In this document: one piece after another, positions 59,577 through 64,000 of the stretch
Layout of the letters: each line of letters opens with the position of its first letter
How positions within the stretch are numbered: position 1 is the first letter of the stretch
DNA from: Paenibacillus lupini
GTDB lineage: Bacteria > Bacillota > Bacilli > Paenibacillales > Paenibacillaceae
DNA length: 64,000 nucleotides
Assembly: GCF_011761355.1 (NCBI RefSeq)
Contig: NZ_JAASRW010000003.1
Coordinates: 519,188 to 583,187, forward strand
Direction: 5' to 3'
Notes under the pieces: generated by a model
The model's input: only the letters and a program-made list of their open reading frames with translations
Databases searched by the model: none
Told to the model about the DNA's origin: nothing
Position numbers and translations under genes: made by a program

Positions 59577-59623
59577 TGAGTTCGTTTAGCCAAGTTAAAG
59601 GGTAAAAAAATTAAGCTTCACCG

Positions 59624-59661
59624 CTTTGCTGGAGGGCTCGCAAGCCAGCCCTTCAGCAAAG
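59624..59661 (+). terminator. Intercistronic hairpin after the lipoprotein gene
   Basis: CTTTGCTGGAGGGCT pairs with AGCCCTTCAGCAAAG (one wobble), 8-base loop, no T-run beyond GTTATCC. Same position and likely role as the hairpins at 27585 and 47857. Confidence 0.65.
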
Positions 59662-59696
59662 TTATCCTTATCTGGAGAGGAGCGAGCAAGCGCCTT

Positions 59697-60581
59697 ATGA
59701 AGAAACTTTTATACAATCAGCGAATCGCCCCTTATGTCTTCGTGCTGCCGTTCGTGCTTTCATTAGCTATCTTTTTCGTATATCCAGTTTTTTCGACCTT
59801 CATTATGAGTTTTCAGGAAGTGCTGCCTGGACAGACCCATTTCATCGGCTTAGACAATTACAGGAATCTATGGGACGATTCCTTTTATACCGCGCTTTGG
59901 AACAGCTCGAAATATACGTTCTGGACCATCCTAGTTCTTATTCCGTTGCCGTTAGTGCTGGCGGTGTTCCTTAACTCCAAGCTTATGAGATGGAGCGCGT
60001 TCTTCCGTTCGACCCTGTTCTTACCGGCTTTGACCTCAGTGGTAGTGGCGGGGATTGTCTTCCGGCTCGTGTTTGGCTCGCTTGATAATTCCGTCATGAA
60101 CACATTCCGTCATGCATTTGGTCTTGAAACGATTAATTGGCTTGGCAGCAGTACGACAGGCATGCTTGTACTGGTAATCTTGGCGACATGGCGTTATGCA
60201 GGCATTAACATCATTTACTTTATGTCGGCGCTGCAAGCTATCCCAAGTGAGCTTTATGAGTCGGCGAGTATTGACGGTGCGAATACCTGGAACAAATTCT
60301 GGCGTATTACGCTTCCGTTGCTCAAACCGATTGCGATCTATGTCATTACAATCAGCATTTATGGCGGCTATTCGATGTTCACGGAAAGCTTCATTCTATG
60401 GAGCGGCAACCATTCGCCAAATGACATTGGTCTGACGATGATCGGACTGTTATACCGTAATGGGATTGAGAAAAATGAGCTTGGGCTTGGTTCTGCAATT
60501 GGTATGATCCTGCTGATGCTCACGATGATTCTCAATGTTGTACAACTTCGTTTATTCGGTTTGTTTAAGAAGGAGGATTAA
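59697..60581 (+). CDS. Sugar ABC permease, MalF type
   Basis: 294 aa, six membrane segments and EAA loop LYESASIDGANTWNKFWRIT then LPLLKP. The opening RIAPYVFVLPFVLSLAIFFV is typical for CUT1 permeases. The ribosome site GGAGAGGAG is rather far from the ATG (about 14 bases), so translation may be modest. The second permease starts 2 bases after the stop. Confidence 0.93.
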   Translation: MKKLLYNQRIAPYVFVLPFVLSLAIFFVYPVFSTFIMSFQEVLPGQTHFIGLDNYRNLWDDSFYTALWNSSKYTFWTILVLIPLPLVLAVFLNSKLMRWSAFFRSTLFLPALTSVVVAGIVFRLVFGSLDNSVMNTFRHAFGLETINWLGSSTTGMLVLVILATWRYAGINIIYFMSALQAIPSELYESASIDGANTWNKFWRITLPLLKPIAIYVITISIYGGYSMFTESFILWSGNHSPNDIGLTMIGLLYRNGIEKNELGLGSAIGMILLMLTMILNVVQLRLFGLFKKED

Positions 60582-60583
60582 AC

Positions 60584-61426
60584 ATGAGCGCCAAATGGAA
60601 TCGTCCTCAAACGTGGCTTTTACTCGCCTTATTCGTTCTATTTGCAGCCTTGTCGGTCTTTCCTTTCTACAGCTTGCTGTTAGCATCCTTTAAGCCGTCA
60701 AAGGAACTGTTACGCTTCGGGCTAAACATTAGTCTGCAGCCGGACTTATTATCCTTCCATAACTATTCGTTCATCTTCTCAAGTGGAGCAGAGAAATACC
60801 TGATCTGGTATAAGAACAGCTTAGTCATCACCGTTGTTTATACCATCTTCTGTATGCTGCTCTCCTCGATGGTTGGTTATGGATTAGCGATGTACCGCTT
60901 CAAAGGCCGTAATATTATCTTCTTGTTCGTCCTTCTGGTCATGATGGTACCGGTAGAGATCATTATGCTGCCACTGTACAAGCAGATGATTGCTATGAAC
61001 CTGATTAATACGTTCAGCGGTGTCATCTTACCGTTTGTCGTATCGCCGCTGCCTATCTTCTTCTTCAGGCAGTACGCAGCAGGTCTTCCGAAAGACTTCC
61101 TCGATGCTGGAAGAATCGATGGCTGCTCGGAGTACGGGATTTTCTTCCGAATCTTCGTGCCGCTCATGACACCGGCCTTCGGGGCGATGATTATCGTACA
61201 GGCGCTTGCCAGCTGGAACAGCTTCGTATGGCCGTTAATCGTCCTGAACTCGGGTGAAAAGCTAACACTGCCAATTGGTCTATCGAGTCTCGTGACCCCG
61301 TATGGTAACAACTACGATATTCTCATTGCCGGATCAGTGCTCGCCATTGTACCAATTATGATCGTCTTTATCTTTTTCCAACGCTATTTCGTCTCCGGCC
61401 TAACCGTGGGTGGCGTTAAAGGCTAA
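60584..61426 (+). CDS. Sugar ABC permease, MalG type
   Basis: 280 aa, six membrane segments; EAA loop FLDAGRIDGCSEYGIFFRIF then VPLMTPAFG; typical end FQRYFVSGLTVGGVKG. AAGGAGG lies before the ATG within the end of the preceding gene. It forms the channel with the MalF-type partner; the GH43-like gene follows at 31 bases. Confidence 0.94.
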   Translation: MSAKWNRPQTWLLLALFVLFAALSVFPFYSLLLASFKPSKELLRFGLNISLQPDLLSFHNYSFIFSSGAEKYLIWYKNSLVITVVYTIFCMLLSSMVGYGLAMYRFKGRNIIFLFVLLVMMVPVEIIMLPLYKQMIAMNLINTFSGVILPFVVSPLPIFFFRQYAAGLPKDFLDAGRIDGCSEYGIFFRIFVPLMTPAFGAMIIVQALASWNSFVWPLIVLNSGEKLTLPIGLSSLVTPYGNNYDILIAGSVLAIVPIMIVFIFFQRYFVSGLTVGGVKG

Positions 61427-61456
61427 AAGACCAATACTAAAGAAGCAGGTGACAGG

Positions 61457-62452
61457 ATGGGAGTCCACCAATCAGAAATTAACGGAGTTAAACCACTTAT
61501 TGAGCAAAGAGCGGATCCTTTCATCTATAGACATACGGATGGCTGCTACTACTTTGTTGCTTCTGTTCCAGAGTATGACCGTATTGAAATTCGCAAGGCG
61601 AGTACGATACAAGGGCTTTCAGAGGCAGTGCCTGCAGTTGTATGGCGAAAGCATGAAACGGGAATGCTCAGTGCGAACATCTGGGCGCCGGAGCTGCATT
61701 TTATCGATGGAAAATGGTACGTTTACTTCGCGGCGGCACATACATCAGAAACAAATGAAGGCTTGTTTGATCACCGGATGTACGCATTGGAATGTGGAGA
61801 TGCTGACCCGCTGGAAGGCGAGTGGGTAGAGAAGGGGCAGGTCCGTACAGCCTGGGAGAGCTTCGCACTGGATGCGACAACCTTTGAACATAATGGCGAT
61901 CGTTATTATGTCTGGGCGCAGAAGGATCCTGACATCGAAGGAAACTCCAATCTTTATATCTCCAAAATGAGCAACCCATGGACACTGACCGGCAAACAAA
62001 CGATGATCGCCATGCCAGATCTGGACTGGGAGAGAATCGGCTTTAAGGTTAATGAAGGTGCAGCGTTTATCCGCAGAGGAGATCGTGTCTTTATTGCCTA
62101 CTCAGCAAGCGCGACTGACTTCAACTACTGTATGGGGCTGCTCGAAGCATCCGCAGATGCAGATCTGCTTGATGCAGCGTCATGGGACAAATCACCGGTA
62201 CCGGTACTGACGACTGATGAGCTTCTTGGTATGTATGGTCCCGGCCATAACAACTTTACCGTAGCTGAAGATGGGGAAACCGCTTTATTCGTCTTCCACG
62301 CAAGAACGTACAAAGAGATTGTTGGTGATCCGCTGTACGATCCTAACCGTCATACCTTTGTAACGGAACTGTTGTGGACCGAGGACGGAAGACCCGATTT
62401 CCGGGCATCCGTAGCGGGATTGCAGCTTCCTCATGAGGAAGCGTCCTCGTAG
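61457..62452 (+). CDS. GH43-family glycoside hydrolase (arabinofuranosidase/xylosidase-like), cytoplasmic
   Basis: 331 aa, no signal peptide. Five-bladed propeller motifs of GH43: RADPFIYRHTDGCYYFVASV (base Asp), NIWAPELHFIDGKWYVYFAA, SFALDATTFEHNGDRYYVWA (pKa-modulating Asp in LDAT), and FKVNEGAAFIRRGDRVFIAY (acid Glu in NEGAAF). The closing YGPGHNNFTV is characteristic. Members remove alpha-L-arabinofuranosyl or beta-xylosyl units; being intracellular and last in an importer operon, it should trim imported oligosaccharides. The divergent AraR-like repressor fits. Confidence 0.92.
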   Translation: MGVHQSEINGVKPLIEQRADPFIYRHTDGCYYFVASVPEYDRIEIRKASTIQGLSEAVPAVVWRKHETGMLSANIWAPELHFIDGKWYVYFAAAHTSETNEGLFDHRMYALECGDADPLEGEWVEKGQVRTAWESFALDATTFEHNGDRYYVWAQKDPDIEGNSNLYISKMSNPWTLTGKQTMIAMPDLDWERIGFKVNEGAAFIRRGDRVFIAYSASATDFNYCMGLLEASADADLLDAASWDKSPVPVLTTDELLGMYGPGHNNFTVAEDGETALFVFHARTYKEIVGDPLYDPNRHTFVTELLWTEDGRPDFRASVAGLQLPHEEASS

Positions 62453-62472
62453 ATAGAGGAGCCTAACAAACA

Positions 62473-62520
62473 AAATGGCTGTCCTAAAAGTCCATTATAA
62501 GACTTTCGGGACAGCCATTT
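62473..62520. terminator. Terminator of the GH43 importer operon
   Basis: AAATGGCTGTCC pairs with GGACAGCCATTT, with inner AAAGTC/GACTTT. It is homologous in sequence to the hairpin at 62757-62802. Confidence 0.8.
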
Positions 62521-62756
62521 AGCGTAAAAACTGACTTCTCATTGTAGCAAGCTGCACTGGATTTGTTGCAGGATAACGGAGTGCTTTTAACAGACAACTT
62601 ACTCTACATTGGAGTCTGTGCAGTATAATCAGTCTAATTTGTACGATAGTGGTTCATTGTGGACCTTTGTATTGGAGTGAATCCAACGTAAATTAGTAAA
62701 CCATCGTTTCACCATGATTTTATTGGACTAAATCCAGTGCGCGCTGAGAAGGAAAC
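62521..62756. other. Non-coding segment, possible miniature inverted-repeat element
   Basis: ACTGGATTT (62556-62564) and AAATCCAGT (62730-62738) are perfect 9-bp terminal inverted repeats, extendable as GCACTGGATTT/AAATCCAGTGC, bounding 183 bp with no coding frame. No clear target-site duplication is visible. With the flanking hairpins this accounts for the 363-bp gap between the GH43 gene and the truncated binding-protein gene. Confidence 0.45.
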
Positions 62757-62802
62757 GAGGCTGTTCCAAAAGTCGTTTGAAATTGACTTTTGGGACAGCC
62801 TC
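62757..62802 (-). terminator. Terminator of the truncated solute-binding gene
   Basis: GAGGCTGTTCCAAAAGTC pairs with GACTTTTGGGACAGCCTC (one wobble), loop of 10; lies 14 bases beyond the stop of the minus-strand pseudogene. Confidence 0.8.
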
Positions 62803-62815
62803 ATTCGTATGCCTA

Positions 62816-63625
62816 TCAGGATTGCGTTTGTGATACCGACTTGAACCAGTCGTTAACTTCCTGCGTGATTTGATCGCCTCCGTTGGCTTTCCAACTGGAG
62901 ATGAAGGTATCAAATGCGTCGATCGGAAGCTTGTTGTAAATGATTTTGTTGAACGTCTCCAGCTCGGATTGACGGAGGAGGTTCCACTTGGAGATCATCG
63001 TTGGTGTTGCTGCACCTGTGAAGTAGTTCTGTTTGCGGATGTCGATCTGCGACATAACGACCTTTGCAGCGTACCAGTTCTCCGGCTTACGGAATTCAAA
63101 CAGTTGTTTCTCATACGGTGTTTCCGGCTGTTTGCCTTCGGCTAGCTTGACAAGCGACTTCATGTACAAGTCCGGGATACGGGCAGGGCCAGTGATGAAC
63201 TGGAAGTCGTTGTTGAATTCCTTGATTTTAGACTCGTCACTCGTTGGTTCTCCATCGACGACATCCCAGTCGTAGCCTTTGGCAAAGCCATACTCATACT
63301 CGCTGCCAACGGCCGGGTTCGCAAGGTTATCCAGCAAGTAGTTGTAGTAGAGAATGATAGCTTCTGGATGCTCAGCATTTTTGTTAATCATGAAGCTGCT
63401 GTTGACACCGGAGTTTTGCCACTTCGTGCCGATCTTGCCATCTGGACCTGCTGGAACCGGATAGGCTTTATATTTCGCGCCATTAACGTTCTTAAGCAGG
63501 TCAGGTGCCGGCCAGTCCGGAACCCAGTTCGCGCCAGGCAGGACGCCTGCGTTGCCCTTTGTCCAGATTTCGGCAGACTTGCCTTCATCCCAAAGGGCAG
63601 CGTCTGCAGCGGACACTCCGCGCAT
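62816..63625 (-). pseudogene. 5'-truncated extracellular solute-binding protein (LplA-like)
   Basis: The 269 readable residues are the C-terminal half of a large (about 500-aa) LplA-type sugar-binding lipoprotein: VSAADAALWDEGKSAEIWTK, NSSFMINKNAEHPEAIILYY then NYLLDN, and the family end FDTFISSWKANGGDQITQEV followed by NDWF. There is no signal peptide, lipobox or ribosome site; the frame runs on for only about 20 more codons upstream before a stop. It is cut at about 63626-63632, where plus-strand permease sequence begins. It is therefore a remnant, unless the junction is an assembly artefact. Confidence 0.85.
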
Positions 63626-63631
63626 CGCAGA

Positions 63632-63721
63632 TTTTATCGGTGCTCTGCCGATTCTAATTGTATATCCGTTTCTTCAGCGCTTTTTGTCAAGGGTGTTGTC
63701 ATTGGTGCTGTAAAGGAATAA
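63632..63721 (+). pseudogene. C-terminal remnant of a YtcP/LplC-type sugar permease, frameshifted
   Basis: The plus strand encodes IGALPILIVYPFLQRF in one frame and, after the T-run at 63681-63685, FVKGVVIGAVKE and a stop in the next. Together they are the standard end of carbohydrate ABC permeases (LPILLVYPF.QKYFVKGVMIGAVKG). A single missing T in the homopolymer explains the shift. Everything upstream of this permease tail is absent and replaced by the inverted solute-binding gene. Confidence 0.85.
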
Positions 63722-63738
63722 CAATAAAACCCACCTGT

Positions 63739-63787
63739 CTCTAACGCGGTCGCTCATCTTTGAGAGACCGCGTTAGAGGTTTTTTAT
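63739..63787 (+). terminator. Intrinsic terminator after the permease remnant
   Basis: CTCTAACGCGGTC pairs with GACCGCGTTAGAG, followed by G and a run of seven T residues. Confidence 0.93.
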
Positions 63788-63815
63788 TTCTAAAGGAATA
63801 GGGTATAATTAATTG

Positions 63816-63844
63816 TTGACTTTGATAATGAGAATTGTTATCAT
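63816..63844 (+). promoter_or_regulatory. Sigma-A promoter overlapped by a Fur box
   Basis: -35 TTGACT (63816-63821), 17-bp spacer, -10 TATCAT (63839-63844). GATAATGAGAATTGTTATC (63824-63842) matches the classical 19-bp Fur box (GATAATGATAATCATTATC) at 16 of 19 positions and fills the spacer and part of the -10, so Fur-Fe binding would block transcription. Confidence 0.9.
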
Positions 63845-63898
63845 CACCTTAGTCAAAAAACGAGATTACAACATAATAGTTTGTAGGGGGATGTTTTC

Positions 63899-64000
63899 GT
63901 GTTCGGTAAGAGTAAAAAACTAATTGTAGTTCTTCTAAGTGTAATGGCACTTTCACTTATCCTCGCAGCATGCGGAGGGAATAAAGAGAATAACGCAAAT
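63899..64000 (+). CDS. Iron-siderophore-binding lipoprotein, 5' end only (runs off the window)
   Basis: 34 codons are visible: a GTG start 8 bases after AGGGGG, a basic N-terminus (MFGKSKK), a hydrophobic core and the lipobox ILAACGGN (Cys25), then an Asn/Glu-rich linker start. This is a lipoprotein signal. The Fur box directly upstream makes an iron-siderophore ABC transporter receptor (FeuA/YfiY/FhuD type) the best guess; the mature domain is outside the window. Confidence 0.7.
   Translation, partial: MFGKSKKLIVVLLSVMALSLILAACGGNKENNAN

Noticed and set aside
63368..63721. 117-aa plus-strand gene
   Set aside because: Only its last 13 residues are meaningful (the end of a permease); the rest is antisense to the truncated binding-protein gene.

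Overview
The window reads as a chromosomal segment of a low-to-mid GC Firmicute, most likely Paenibacillus. Strong AGGAGG-type ribosome sites with frequent GTG and TTG starts, YesM/YesN-style sugar-sensing two-component systems, CUT1 sugar transporters without their own ATPase, cre-like sites and a giant SLH-anchored glycanase all point that way. No rRNA, tRNA, CRISPR array, phage or intact transposase was seen.

Layout. 0-2 kb: a beta-helix carbohydrate-active protein whose 5' end may lie outside the window. 2.3-4.8 kb (minus): an ECF sigma factor, an RsiV-like anti-sigma factor and a secreted copper-amine-oxidase-N-domain protein. 5.4-8.1 kb (minus): a three-gene ABC-2 exporter. 8.2-25.6 kb: a mixed housekeeping and accessory stretch with a kinase-like protein, Nudix, glutathione peroxidase, GH25 lysozyme, a ZTP-riboswitch-controlled DJ-1/PfpI gene with an AraC regulator, a Fur-controlled FhuF-C-like small protein, PadR-DUF2812, aldo-keto reductases, GNATs, Gfo/Idh/MocA, and a WYL regulator with two tandem C39/BtrH-like paralogues. 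26.4-34.5 kb: a ChvE-GguA-GguB sugar importer next to a membrane-tethered sugar-binding protein, histidine kinase and response regulator, which would sense the sugar and act on the importer. 34.6-39.7 kb: LysR-rhodanese pair, a second ECF sigma/anti-sigma pair and small membrane proteins.

39.8-62.5 kb is a plant-polysaccharide island. It holds a secreted 927-aa GH5 mannanase-like enzyme, a YesMN two-component system, a CUT1 importer (lipoprotein plus two permeases), an 1863-aa GH5 enzyme with four CBM11-like modules and three SLH domains, a sugar-phosphate-isomerase-like TIM barrel, a GntR/LacI-type repressor divergent from a second CUT1 importer, and an intracellular GH43-like enzyme. The logic is cell-surface cleavage, oligosaccharide import, cytoplasmic trimming, and control by substrate sensing and probably CcpA. 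The end of the window is a scar: a 5'-truncated solute-binding gene on the minus strand abuts a frameshifted plus-strand permease tail, followed by a Fur-controlled siderophore-binding lipoprotein running off the edge.

The two most notable non-coding signals are a clear ZTP (pfl) riboswitch at 12.4 kb and a set of intergenic palindromes. The palindromes belong to two unrelated sequence families (core AAGACCCT and core CTTAACGATG), yet both are spaced by the same distances, exactly 52 bp and about 71-73 bp. These are close to five and seven helical turns. One locus is expanded into a 0.5-kb tandem array.
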